Part shown: one piece after another, positions 39,533 to 49,948 of the stretch
Layout: the number at the start of each line of letters is the position of its first letter
Position numbering within the stretch: the stretch's first letter is position 1
Assembly: GCA_014549065.1 (NCBI GenBank)
Contig: JACDOX010000369.1
Span: 115,313-179,312, forward strand
Direction: 5' to 3'
Source of the DNA: Cardinalis cardinalis
Lineage: Eukaryota; Chordata; Aves; Passeriformes; Cardinalidae
DNA: 64,000 nt
Made by a program: the position numbers and the translations under genes
The notes under the pieces: generated by a model
Seen by the model: the letters and a program-made list of their open reading frames with translations, nothing else
What the model was told of the DNA's origin: nothing
Database searches by the model: none

Positions 39533-40072
39533 CTATTCTGGAATGGACTCGCTAAAACTGGTGAGTGCAGCTGCCTGTGCAGCTTTGTGAAAGAAACAAA
39601 CATGCTTGTGAATGTATGTAAACAACATTTGTCTGAAGGTTAGTGACTTCAGCAGCTTGAAAGCGCCATGAAGAATTAAACAATTTTGCCNGCAAAGTAG
39701 TATCCAAAAACAATGTGAAGAAGTGACCAGCAATGGCAGACGAAAGAGATAATGTTTGATTAAATCATCAATGGTCAAATAGGGGTCATTCAATAGGCTG
39801 GCCCAAGCAACACCCAGGCAAGAGAGTGGTTTTATAAATGCAATGAAATAAAGCAAACTTTGAGGGAAACGTGCATTGATATCAGAATAAGCAGTAAAAC
39901 ACTCTACTAGCTTGTAGAAGCAGAGAAGAATCAATGCAGGGAGGATGATAGTCTTGCCCATTTCAGTGAAACAGGGACACAACATACTGTGATTTGGATG
40001 AGTTCTCATCAATGACCTGAAAAACNTGGGTGCCCTCCGCCACCTCATGTTGAGGTATGGGTACAGGAGCAA
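39533..40072 (-). other. Unexplained 179-codon open frame, minus strand
   Basis: This is the longest uninterrupted frame in unique-looking sequence. It runs with two ambiguous codons and ends in TAG. The product would be hydrophobic in the middle, with several Leu/Phe/Cys-rich stretches. It would start at a TTG or, more plausibly, an internal ATG at 40045. No domain is recognised. There is no poly-A trace at its 3' side (left edge) to mark a retrocopy. The frame also lacks a splice context I can defend. It may be chance or a fragment of an old gene or repeat. Confidence 0.2.
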
Positions 40073-43000
40073 GATTTCTCTGCGGTAGCTGTGATGAGGT
40101 CATTGGAGTACTTGTTAGGTACATTTTCTCTCACTGAGGACGAATATCAGAAATACTGATGTCATCGGAACCACATCCTGAGTTGGCTAANACCATATAG
40201 AATAGAGCCTTGAAGAAGTGAACTTTTGACTTTCAGTTTTACAAAGGACTACATGACATTTAAAGAANCCATAGTAAATAAGAGTAGTACTTAACATGAT
40301 AGAGATGTCCTCTGTTCTCCAAGAAAGGCATTAAACCAAGGTAATGAGAATGCCAACTAGCTTAATGGTTCTTGCAATCATCTGCTGCCAAGAATAGAGC
40401 ACCCNGCATACCATGTCGACTGTAATTTCTTGTGAAGTTGTCCTTAATAGTTGGTGGATTACTTAATTTTCTTCTCTCCTGAAATGTATAATTATTTTGG
40501 TCATGTGAATTCTTNACTATTCATGAAAGAAATGCAGGAAATTTGCCATCAATATTTGAAGAAAGTAAGAAAATAAGGAGTTACTAAAAATGAATAGAAA
40601 AAAAAAGATGAAATAATCAAATGTAGTATTCTTTTAGGAACAGTTTTTGCTATTTGAGTACATTTTAGTGTAGGCTGATCCTTGAGTGTTTTTTTCCTTA
40701 CGCGTTTAAAAAGCACAGAAATAAAATAACTGCTAGTTTTTGTGGCTTTGGTGTAGGTGTTTGGTTTTTTGCTGGGATTGGTTTTCTAATATTAATTAAC
40801 AATCATTTGAGTTTATCTACAAGGAACAGATTATTTTGTTTATTATACCTTCCAATCACACTTAATAACAGCGAAATGCATGAATACTTGGGTTTTTTTC
40901 CAATTTTAAACATATGTGCAACGTATCACAGAAATTAAGGAGATAGTTAAACGTGACTTGAAGAAGCAGATGCTGAACATGAGTTTAATGAAATGGTTTC
41001 AAGTTGGTGCTCCCATGAACATTTATTATTTATACAAGAAAGAACATTTTTGCCAAGGGAAATTGAGAAATGTGCGCTAGCTCAAAATAGCTAATAGAGA
41101 ATATGATTTCCAATAACTTCTAAATTGCTATATCTAGCTTTTTCTACGTGTGATTTTCAGTTTTCTTCTGCTAGTGGATTTTCTATCTCATCTTCCTAAT
41201 TACACCTGAATTCATTTCCTTGCCCATCACATTGGGCTACAAATCTGCTGCAGTAACTAAGCTCTCTTAAATTACTACCTCCTTTAACTTTGACTTTCCA
41301 GTAAGTTACTCCCTAAGGTCACAAGTTAGAAGTATTGGAACATTTATTCCTAGGGAAGAGGAGTGAAATTAAATGGAGTTTGCCAGTCAGGAGACAGTTT
41401 GTATTGTATTGCAAGTCCCCAGAGGTCAGCCACAATTTTGCCCATTCCAGATCGTAAATTGTTGTGCAGTATTCAATATGTTGAGTTTATTTCAGAAGAG
41501 AGATTGAAGAGGACATGCCTACCAAGAGAATTCCTTCTGATTGCATCATAGATGTCTAAGTTCCTGTTATGAATTTTTAAAAGACATTAATTTAAAGATT
41601 AATATTTATGAATAGGCAAAATATGTGATAGTATTCATTAGGAATAAAATCTTACAGGAGAAAAAATATACAATAATAATTTTATATTCAGAGATTTTTT
41701 TCAGTCCAAGTGGGTTAGAGACAATGGACAGCACCTTGAAAGATAGCCCAGGAAGGGAAGACAATTCTGTTATTCATTTAGTAAACACTATTTTGCTATC
41801 ATGATAATCAAAGAACAGTTGACAACTGTGTATAATGCTTTCAAAATGATTATTTTTAAAATCAAATTTCAGAAATAAAGTTTATATCACTATTAGAAAC
41901 TGATGATTTGCTTGGTCCATCCACAAGCAAATTTGTTNAATCTAATGTTGTTTTCAAAGCATTATTTAAAAGCAAATTTAAAATAATAGAAAGATTAAAA
42001 AAACCAAAACATTTAAATCTTGCCTTTGTTNTTCATAGGTATATTTGGAAGTATTAAGGACATTTCTGGTACAGCTTTTGGTACATTATGTTTCCTCCTC
42101 TTCCTGTGCAGCTTTGTGAAAGAATCAAATATTCTTTGAGATTCCNGTGTTACCCAGTGATCCAGAGTCCAATTCCTCAGCAAAAAGATACTGGTACTTT
42201 CNATTTAATGTGTCCAGACTGTGTTTTACTTTTATGTGAATGAAACTATAGTTATTTCCGGTGACTTTTACTTGAATGACAATGTATTTTCTGCAAAGCT
42301 GGGAAAATAATTACCTATCTGTGCTTTTCTTTTCCTGAGTTCCAGATTTCTTGGATTTTTTTAATCCCATACATATTTAGAACTTGGTTTCTTTTGCATT
42401 GTTTTTGGAAAAAAAATACATTAAAACCTTTAAATTTATACATACTTTATTTGATCTCAGCCCTAACATAGCTTAGTATTAAGTAAAAAATTGTTCCTGA
42501 TGGTTCTTCAATAATTTCCATGAAGTTAATTTAACATTTGCAAAGTACTTAAAATAATTGAAATTTTCATTACTTTTTTTCTTCTTTTTTTCCCTAGAAG
42601 TTGAATTAAAAGCCACATTTGATTTCTTCTTGTGCCCTGGTTGACATGCTTGGAATCCAAAGAAGTTGTAGGGCAAAACACTTACTTACCTCAGGAGCTC
42701 CCCTTTCAAGTCAATTGACTAGAAATTTGGAAGTTTACTTTGAAAAGTCTGCTACTTTATGAGAAGGCAAACGGATCTGTTTAAAGGTTCTTCTTTTGAC
42801 TCTTGAAATTCATTGAAATACTTGTATGAGCAGGGTCTTAGAGGTATCCATATCTAATAATTGAAATGCAAAGCAAAAAGCCAAGANTTCTTTGCATTGC
42901 TAAATCTCTAATTTCCAGTTAAATTAATGGCTTACACTATTTTATGTCTTCAATAATATTAACACCTTCTTATAAGGAGAAGACTGTTTAAAAACCAATC

Positions 43001-43597
43001 ATCTATAACTGCAGTTGAAAGAGTGGTGACAAATCAATGGGAATCAGTGGACTAGCATAAAATAAAAAATAATTTTTTNCAAGGGGACTTGCCGAGCAAA
43101 GAGATCCATGCTAAGTGTTCCTGAAAAAATATCTCTCTATTGTTGACAGCTGTTCTGGTGCATAAGCTTTTACAGTAATATTTTTGGCTATGAATATACA
43201 TCAAAAATTTTTGCAACATTTTAAAATATAATTCCAGTTTCTTTAGAATTCTCTGTTTCAGAAATATATATTTTCCCTANAATCAACATAGACATCAAGA
43301 ATAGACACTAAGAGCAGATAATGGCTCAGTTAATACTCTAATTACATCTTTTTGATGAGGCACATAAAATGAGTGGGGAAAAAANCTCAATACTTTGCAC
43401 TTTTTTGCACCAGAGTACTTAACAATACACAAAGCATTTAAAATATGAAAGATACTTTTCTTTACAGCTGCAATCTGAAGTTTAGTATGACCATTCAGAG
43501 TGAACACAGAACTTGCTTAAACATCACTCTCCTGCATCCTAAATCTATATTTCGAACCATAATGGAAAATTCTGACATTTTTTCACNTTGTACCAGA
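40073..43597. other. AT-rich non-coding DNA
   Basis: No supported gene. A 30-base segment at 42103-42132 repeats 39574-39603 with two differences. Otherwise I see no family or structure. Confidence 0.5.
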
Positions 43598-43934
43598 TGG
43601 TTGTTTAGCCTGGATAAAAGGAGGTTCAGGGGGGACCTTATCACTCTCAACTAATAAAGAAGTAGTAGTTAGGTGGGGGTAGGTCTCTTCTCCCAAGTAA
43701 AAAGAAATAGAACAAGAGGAAAGGGCCTCAAGNTGCACCAGGGAATGATTAGATTGGATATTAGGAAAACTTTCTTCCACTAAAAGGCTAGTTAGGCATT
43801 CAGGCTGCCCAAGGAAGTGGCGGAGCGCCATACCTGAAAGTATTTAAAAGAGATGTGGATATGGTGCATGGATGTGGTTTAGGAGTGAGTGTTGGCAGTG
43901 TTAGGTTAATGACTTGACTTAATTATCATAAGGA
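43598..43934 (+). mobile_element. CR1 LINE, 5' part, split by an LTR
   Basis: Forward CR1 sequence runs from 'tgtttagcctggataaaaggaggttcagg' through 'ggggtaggtctcttctccca' and 'gattggatattaggaaaa' to 'ggcagtgttaggttaatgac'. These are the expected successive blocks of the CR1 3' portion. It stops at the target site of the LTR and resumes after it at 44326. It is 5'-truncated and diverged, and encodes nothing. Confidence 0.9.
43929..43934 (+). repeat. Target-site duplication TAAGGA (left)
   Basis: TAAGGA directly precedes the LTR start and recurs at 44326-44331 directly after its end. A 6-base duplication suits an ERVK-type integrase. CA is shared at the LTR end, so the duplication could also be read as 8 bases (CATAAGGA). 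Confidence 0.9.
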
Positions 43935-44325
43935 TGTCGCAGTCATATTTTTGTGATAATCCTTTTCTCTAGGATTTTTTCTTCTGAGAAACTGAGGCCT
44001 CAGAAACAAAATGTAAACAATGATTATCTGCTGCTGTGGAATGCAACAGGTGGATCTGTGATTTGGCCATCTTGAACGTTTACAATTAATGGCCAATCAA
44101 GACCGAGCTATCTCGGACAGAGTCCGAAANGGCTGCCTTTGTTATCATTCTTTTCTTTTCTATTNTTAGCTTAGCCTTCTGAGGAAACCTTTCCTTGCTA
44201 TTTCTTTTTAGTATAGTTNTAATGTAATAAATATATATATTAAAATAATAAATCAAGCCTTCTGAAATATGGAGTCAGATCTAGGTCTCTTCCCTCATCC
44301 AAGAACCCCAGTGACNACTGTCACA
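43935..44325 (+). mobile_element. Solo LTR inserted in CR1
   Basis: 391 bases, starting TGTCGCAGTCATATTTT and ending ACTGTCACA, with a polyadenylation signal AATAAA at 44247-44252. Inner blocks such as 'aacaaaatgtaaacaatgattatctgctgctg' and 'ggagtcagatctaggtctcttccctcatcc' match a very common songbird LTR from memory. It is flanked by TAAGGA on both sides and sits inside CR1 text that continues on the far side. No internal viral sequence remains, so recombination between the two LTRs of a former provirus is the simplest origin. It is younger than the CR1. Confidence 0.93.
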
Positions 44326-44358
44326 TAAGGATCTTTTCCAACCTCAATATTCTGTAAT
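44326..44358 (+). mobile_element. CR1 LINE, 3' end after the LTR
   Basis: TAAGGATCTTTTCCAACCTC followed by AATATTCTGTAATA is the expected end of CR1, continuing in register from 43934. It confirms that the LTR interrupted an existing element. The tail repeat is reduced to about one unit. Confidence 0.9.
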
Positions 44359-45184
44359 AAAACTATCCAGACACAGTAACCATACCTTTTTGATTGGGAT
44401 GTTAAATCAGTTTTGCAGAAACACGTGGAAGAGGCTGGGTACACCTTTGGGAATTGGCTGTGAAGCAGGGAATTTTTTTCCCACAGCTTTGTGAGACCAG
44501 ACACCAAATTAATCACCTCTCTTACGTAATCCCATTTAGTTACAGACATCTTCCTTATACTAAGGGCATCATTTTGTATAACTGGCGACTGTCCAGGAAA
44601 AAGAAAAAAAAAAATCAGGAGATGTTTACTATTGGTGTACTAACACCCTTGGCTTAATTTGCTAGNCAGGGGGAGGAGGAGAAAGAGACCTCCAAGTCAA
44701 ATTCACTCAGTATTTAATTTCCATTGTCCTTTAAAAACAACATCCAAACCAACACCAGAATTGCTCAGGTGTGGCAAAATCTTATGGTGTGCCAGGGGAT
44801 GGAGTGGGACAGGAGGATCATTAAGCACAAATCCGGTTAGTTATCTACTAAAATGATAAGAAAAACCCCCACCAATAATCTCTCTTACCTATTGTGCTGA
44901 GGCAACTGATTGCCCACACAATCACATTGTACAAACATTCATCTGGTGGTTCTGAAGAGCNATCCGATGAAATACAACTAATCCTACATTGAAGAAAACT
45001 AGAGTTGCGTGAGTTAGCATGTCTCAAGTTCCCAGTTAAATCACAGAGGATAAATTTTTGATGTGTAAAACCTTCTTTACCTTAGGTGGAAAATATTCCT
45101 TAGAAATTCAGGCTACTTTGTTGGGTTACATACTTTAGTGCACCAGCAGTTTTACTGCCACCTCCAAGCCAGGTAGCCTTGNAA
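44359..45184. other. Non-coding DNA, possibly ERV-derived at its right end
   Basis: The right half (about 44930-45184) precedes the reverse-transcriptase remnant without a visible break. It may be decayed upstream pol or protease sequence of the same element, but no motif is legible. The left half shows nothing I can name. No 5' LTR belonging to the ERVL copy is found. Confidence 0.35.
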
Positions 45185-45851
45185 CAGTATCAGTTACCCA
45201 GGGAGAATCACTCAATTAAAGTATTGTTGAAGATTGGTATTATCTGCCACATCACTCTCTCCATAACAGTCCTATTTGANCCATTTAAAAGACAGGTGGT
45301 GGCTGATGCGTGATAGTAGATTACCACCTAATAAATAGAGNAGCCTCCCACCTGGCTGCACTTGTCCTAAATGTATTAACACTATTCAAATGTATTGAGA
45401 GAGAAGCAGCAACTTGGCATGCTTATATGTGGCATACAGCTTATGCTTTCTTTAGCATATCCAGTACTGCAGAATCCCAGGAACAATTTGACATTTCTTG
45501 GGAAGGACATCAANATAGTTTCATTGTCCTGACTCAGGGCCTCTTGCATAGCCCTACCTATCTGCCAAAGGCTAGTGGCACAACATCTGGAGAATAATAA
45601 CATCTCTCCAGATTGAAAATTTTTCCATTAGATGAATTTCATTATAATTACTGGGCGCGCTGAGTAGGAAGTCAGAGAAATTCTTAGCAACATTTTAGAC
45701 ACCAGGAAAAACATAGATGGGTGATCAATCTCAAAAGATTATTGGATATTGTCTCAAATGGTAATACGAGGGCCCACTACAGAAATTACATCAGAAANTC
45801 CTGACACATTGTCTGAAGCGGCTAAACAAACTATCTTATTTATGCCTGAAT

Positions 45852-45960
45852 ACAAAAAAANCCAAAACAAAACAAAAAACCCAACAAACAAACAAACAAA
45901 AAAAACCTCACAAAAAAAGCCCACAAAAAAANCCCCAAAATCNAAACAAAAAAACCCCAA
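45852..45960 (+). repeat. A/C-rich low-complexity tract
   Basis: Runs of A interspersed with CC and CCC, including AACAAACAAACAAACAAA, lie within the pol remnant. They look like expansion of simple sequence inside a dead element. Three ambiguous bases lie in the tract. Confidence 0.8.
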
Positions 45961-46175
45961 ACTTTGTTGGAATTGTGGATTATGGGACATAATTTCTCCC
46001 CACGTCACACNGCTCTTATGACTGTAGTATCATATATGCGGGGAAAGGGCCCAACTAAAATTGTGGGAAAAGTAAAAAAATCATCTTTTGTACAAGCCAA
46101 ACAGGCTGCCTTACATGCTGTAGGGTCCATATTTGCAAATAAACTTTTTGAATTTTAAGCTCTGTATATGATAAT

Positions 46176-46199
46176 CCTGGGCCTAGNGGTAGGCCCAGG
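46176..46199. repeat. Perfect 10-bp hairpin in the ERVL remnant
   Basis: CCTGGGCCTA (46176-46185) and TAGGCCCAGG (46190-46199) flank a 4-base loop that contains one ambiguous base. The GC-rich stem stands out from the AT-rich setting. It could mark an element-internal structure or a small palindromic duplication; no function is implied. Confidence 0.6.
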
Positions 46200-46457
46200 T
46201 ACCTAGTGAGGGAAGGGAATGCAATCCTTGATGGGCTGCAGTCTCAACTCCACTCTACACTGGCTCAAAATTACAACCCTTTTTAAATACTGCTTTTAGC
46301 TGCATATTGAATATTGTCAGAAGCTGAAGAGATGACAAGGCATTGCTCTGTCAGACTACCTGTCCTGCCAGGGTGTCCAATGACACCAACTGTAAGGATG
46401 GAAAAATGCAGGTGGTATGGAGTGGAAATTATGTACCTCCACACATCCTAAGCCAAA

Positions 46458-47397
46458 TGTACTGGTTTGGTTGGGNCATATCCTTAATTGTCTTCATAGT
46501 AACTTGCATGCTGCTAAGTTCTGGATTTGTCCTGAAAGGAGCNTGATAAGCCAAGGATATTTTGTTTGGGGCTGAACAGTGCTTACAGAGTCAAGGTCTT
46601 CTTTGCTTCTCACACTGCTCTGCTAGCAAGTGGCTGAGAAGAAGCTGGAAGAGGATGCAGCCATGTCAGCTGAGATGATCAGGGATCTTGGGGACAACAT
46701 TGAGAGAAAGGGCAAAGTGATGCACAGGCACTGACAAGNGATTAAAAAGTAGTGGGAGGAGCCAAGCTGAGCGAAGAAGGAGCAGGAGGAGGTGANCCAG
46801 ATGCAAGATCCAGGATTCCCCTGGAGCCCCCTTCAGGAGACTATGGTGGACCAGCTATTTCCCTGCAGCCTGTGGAGAGAACCACACTGGAGCAGATATC
46901 TACAGTGTAGCCTGTGGAAAGGACCATACTGGTGCAAGTGGATATGCCCCAAAGAACTGTCCAGGACTCCACCCAGGAGCAGTTTATTCCTGAAGGGCTT
47001 CAGCTCATGAGGAAAATCATGAAGAATGGAAAAACNTGAGAAAAAGAAGCAGAGAGGAACTATTGACAGCACCATTTGTCATTCCCCTTGCGAGGGTCAG
47101 ATGGAAGCAGACAAGTGGAAATGAAGGAATAAAGTTGAACTTGGAAAAACACAGGAACAGGAGTATGGTGGTTTAGGTTTGGCTTTGTTTCTCAGTATTC
47201 AAATCTGTTTTAATTGGTAATAAATTAAATTAACCTTCGCTGCCAAATTGAGTCTGTGCTGCCTGTGGCAGCGATTGACAAGTGATCTCCTTGTCTTTGT
47301 CTCTATCCAAAAGCTTTTTCATCTCATTTTCTTCCCTTGTCCCGTTGAGCGGCAGGAATGAGAGACTGACGGGGTGGGCATCTGGAAGCTGCCAAGG
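46458..47397 (+). mobile_element. ERVL-type LTR, 3' end cut off
   Basis: It begins TGTACTGGTTTGGTTGGG and carries blocks found in a large avian ERVL LTR that I recall ('gaggatgcagccatgtcagctga', 'gcagcctgtggagagaaccacactgg'). A polyadenylation signal AATAAA lies at 47219-47224. It directly follows the pol remnant, so it is probably that element's 3' LTR, which puts internal deletion of integrase and everything after it between 46340 and 46457. The text reaches 'ggtgggcatctgg...gccaagg' and then stops a dozen or so bases short of its expected CA end, where the next LTR starts. Confidence 0.8.
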
Positions 47398-48046
47398 TGT
47401 CTTGGTTTGAAAAGACAGGTGTCTGCTAAGGAGGGCAGGAGCCTCTCTTGAAACAGAAAATATAAACCCCCTCCCTCTCAATTATTATAATTTTGAAATT
47501 AAGGGGCTCTCAGGCAAAGATATGAGAGTAGGAATAACTGTTCTTTATTAGGAAAATAAAAGTAAAAATGCTGTAATACAAAACAATACTGGCAGAGTCA
47601 GAATGCAACCTCATACCCTGTGGGTTAGGATGTTGGTAGCAGTCCCATTAAATGGTGGCTGCAGTCCTCCTGGAGTGACAGGTATGGTTCTGTTTCAGCA
47701 GATCCTGTAGAAGGGTGTAGTCTTCCTCGGAAGGTCCAGTGGTGGTGTANATGGGCCTGGTCTTCCTCTGGGAATTCAGTGAGAGAAGGCTGACTGTGGT
47801 ATTCCAAATCTTAGAGTATATCCAGTTAGGAATGCTTGGCTCATTCCCCTGGGCAGACCATCTCACAGTAGGATGCTGTAATTTTATCAGTCATGCAGTG
47901 AGACTCAATGGCCCATTAACAGAAGATATCTCCCCAGAAGGACGATGGGTCATGGAAGAGATAAATGAAACTGCCCNACCTGGTTCTAACAGAAGGCAAT
48001 AGAATCCCCACACCCCCAACCACATCTTGCATTGCAACCTAAGACA
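47398..48046 (-). mobile_element. LTR abutting the ERVL LTR, minus strand
   Basis: On the plus strand it runs from TGTCTTGGTTTGAAAAGACA to GCAACCTAAGACA, 649 bases. The polyadenylation signal AATAAA is on the minus strand (47549-47544), which sets the orientation. The text matches an abundant songbird LTR from memory. The left flank ends CCAAGG and the right begins TAAAAT, so no target duplication is seen. The missing end of the ERVL LTR does not reappear on the right, so this is not a simple clean nested insertion. Frames on both strands within it are shadows. Confidence 0.85.
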
Positions 48047-49774
48047 TAAAATCAGCGCATCACAAGCAAGTATACAGTCACAACTATATGCTTAGTGCAT
48101 TGTCTTCTCCACCTAATATACTATACCCACCCATTTTGGAACTATAGCTTTATGAAGAAAAAGCTTTGGGAATGCGTTCTCCAAGGGACTATTCAAAGCT
48201 GAGCCCACAAAGCTGTGTAAACTGGACTCCAGTCAGTGACTGCTGATTAAAGAACTTGAAATGCCAAGACCTCTATGTCAGTGCCTTGAGAAGAGAAGGC
48301 TCCTGAAATAAGAGAAAGTGAATTAAATGCAAGACATTTTGAAAGCAAGCAAACCAAGGATATAATTATTAAATAGGATTATAAACATATTAAAATATTT
48401 ATTAAATTAAATAATTATGAAATTAAATAGTTTTTCTTTCTATGTTAATTTCCTGTCAATTGTGTTCTAAAACATGCTTTGATATCTTTTCTCAAAAGAA
48501 ACCAGTTTAATAAATATATGAAAATCTTCTAAATTGCATCATGTCTTGTATGTTGTTTCTTCTTGTGGTTCCATATTTCAAAAAAGTTTTGTAACTTCTT
48601 CATTATTACCTAAATATATTATGAATTCTATTTTTTATAATATCTGCTTTCATGTCGCTTATAACCTTGTGTCACACAAGTGAAGAAAAAACAAAATCTT
48701 CAAAATTCCTTCAAACTGGTACTTTAATTTTTAGTGAAAAGGAGTGAAGTTTTAAAAAAATCTGAATAACAGGTAAGGTAGGATGTGCTGTGTTCTATGC
48801 TAGAAAAGATGCCAGAAATTCTCCAGGAAATTATAATGCTTCAGTCACATCAATTTGCATTATTTTGAATATAGATTTGAGCTGTAACTTTCTAGCTCAA
48901 ATTCCAGCAAAATCTGAATCACACATCACAGATTGAATTGTCATACTTCATTTCAAAACTTCAACTCTCAGCTGCCTTTCAAACATTTAGTCAGAGCAGT
49001 TTTCAGCATGACATGTAATTCAAGTGTAGGCAATAGTAAGAATTATCCTTGAATAATATCCTTGAGTGATAGATATTCTGAGTTTTTTTCCCTTGTGTAA
49101 AAATCCCTATGAAGACTACAACATTTGTCCCATTGTCTCCTTATTGGGGAAAAAAAGTAAATCCCCTAGTTCTCTTGTTTTTCCATTGGTGTAAACAGTG
49201 TGACATATTTGATTTCCACGCAAAACAAATTCTAAATTCTTGAAAGTGAATTGCAGTGCTATAAATTTTTACATCAGATTTCTTTTTATATGGTTCAAAA
49301 TTTCCCAATTTTCCATTTTCGTCTGGGGCTATGTTTTAGAAATAACTATGAGATTTCAAGTGAAAGATTTTAGAGAACATAAGTTCATTTTTCTGCATTT
49401 GTGTGCTGCTCATTCATGTTTGCTGAGATGTAGTGTTGTAGGTGAATTATTGCTCAAATACTTGGCATTCTAAGTTTCACATTTTTATAATGTAGAGCTC
49501 ATGCAAAACTCATACTTGTCTTACCTATTACCATTTCCTCCTTTCATGCTATATTTTTAAACATAATGAATAGCTCTACCATCACATTTTTATTTATTGT
49601 ATTTTTTGTTTTGCCCTTTTGTTTTGCTCTCATCTTAATTACCTCCTGATAATAAGGAGCATAATAAAAGAAACATTTTTTTCTAGTATTTTGAGAATTA
49701 TAAAGTGAAAGCAAAAAAATCTGCTGAGGAAAAAGGAAAGAGTTGATTTCTTTATTTGCATATAGATCAGAATG
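48047..49774. other. AT-rich non-coding DNA
   Basis: No gene or recognised repeat; there are no ambiguous bases in most of this stretch. I see nothing specific in it. Confidence 0.5.
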
Positions 49775-49937
49775 CCTTCCTTCCTTCCTTCCTTCCTTCC
49801 TTCCTTCCTTCCTTCCTTCCTTCNTCCTTCCTTCCTTCCTTCCTTCCTTCCTTCCTTCCTTCCTTCCTTCCTTCCTTCCTTCCTTCCTTCCTTCCTTCCT
49901 TCCTTCCTTCCTTCCTTCCTTCCTTCCTTCCTTCCTT
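49775..49937 (+). repeat. (CCTT)n tetranucleotide array
   Basis: About 160 bases of CCTT units with one irregularity and one ambiguous base (49824), ending in a short TC run to about 49948. The all-pyrimidine strand could form triplex (H-DNA). All five frames of Ser/Leu/Pro/Phe or Arg/Lys/Glu/Gly repeats on the two strands are translations of the array and not genes. Confidence 0.98.
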
Positions 49938-49948
49938 CTCTCTCTCTG

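Larger units (their letters stand above)
45185..46340 (+). pseudogene. pol: ERVL-type pol remnant (RT to RNase H), broken
   Basis: Decayed polymerase gene of an endogenous retrovirus. The N-terminal RT motif is legible from 45185. A frameshift near 45245 separates it from the next block, where a VDYHLIN motif and an LTQG motif (normally an LPQG-type box) sit in the frame 45310-45597. In-frame stops lie at 45277, 45286 and 45304. The YXDD catalytic box is not legible. A later block in the same frame (about 45964-46158, with QAKQA) fits the RT-RNase H connection. A block in another frame at 46290-46340 resembles the start of RNase H. An A/C-rich tract interrupts at 45855-45960. Integrase is not seen. 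It cannot make a functional protein. Confidence 0.8.

Noticed and set aside
42683..42700. Strong donor-like GAG|GTAAGTAAG on the minus strand
   Set aside because: No convincing acceptor or open frame upstream; an isolated donor is expected by chance.
47230..48002. Several 60-87-codon frames
   Set aside because: All lie in or at the edge of LTR sequence on one or both strands.
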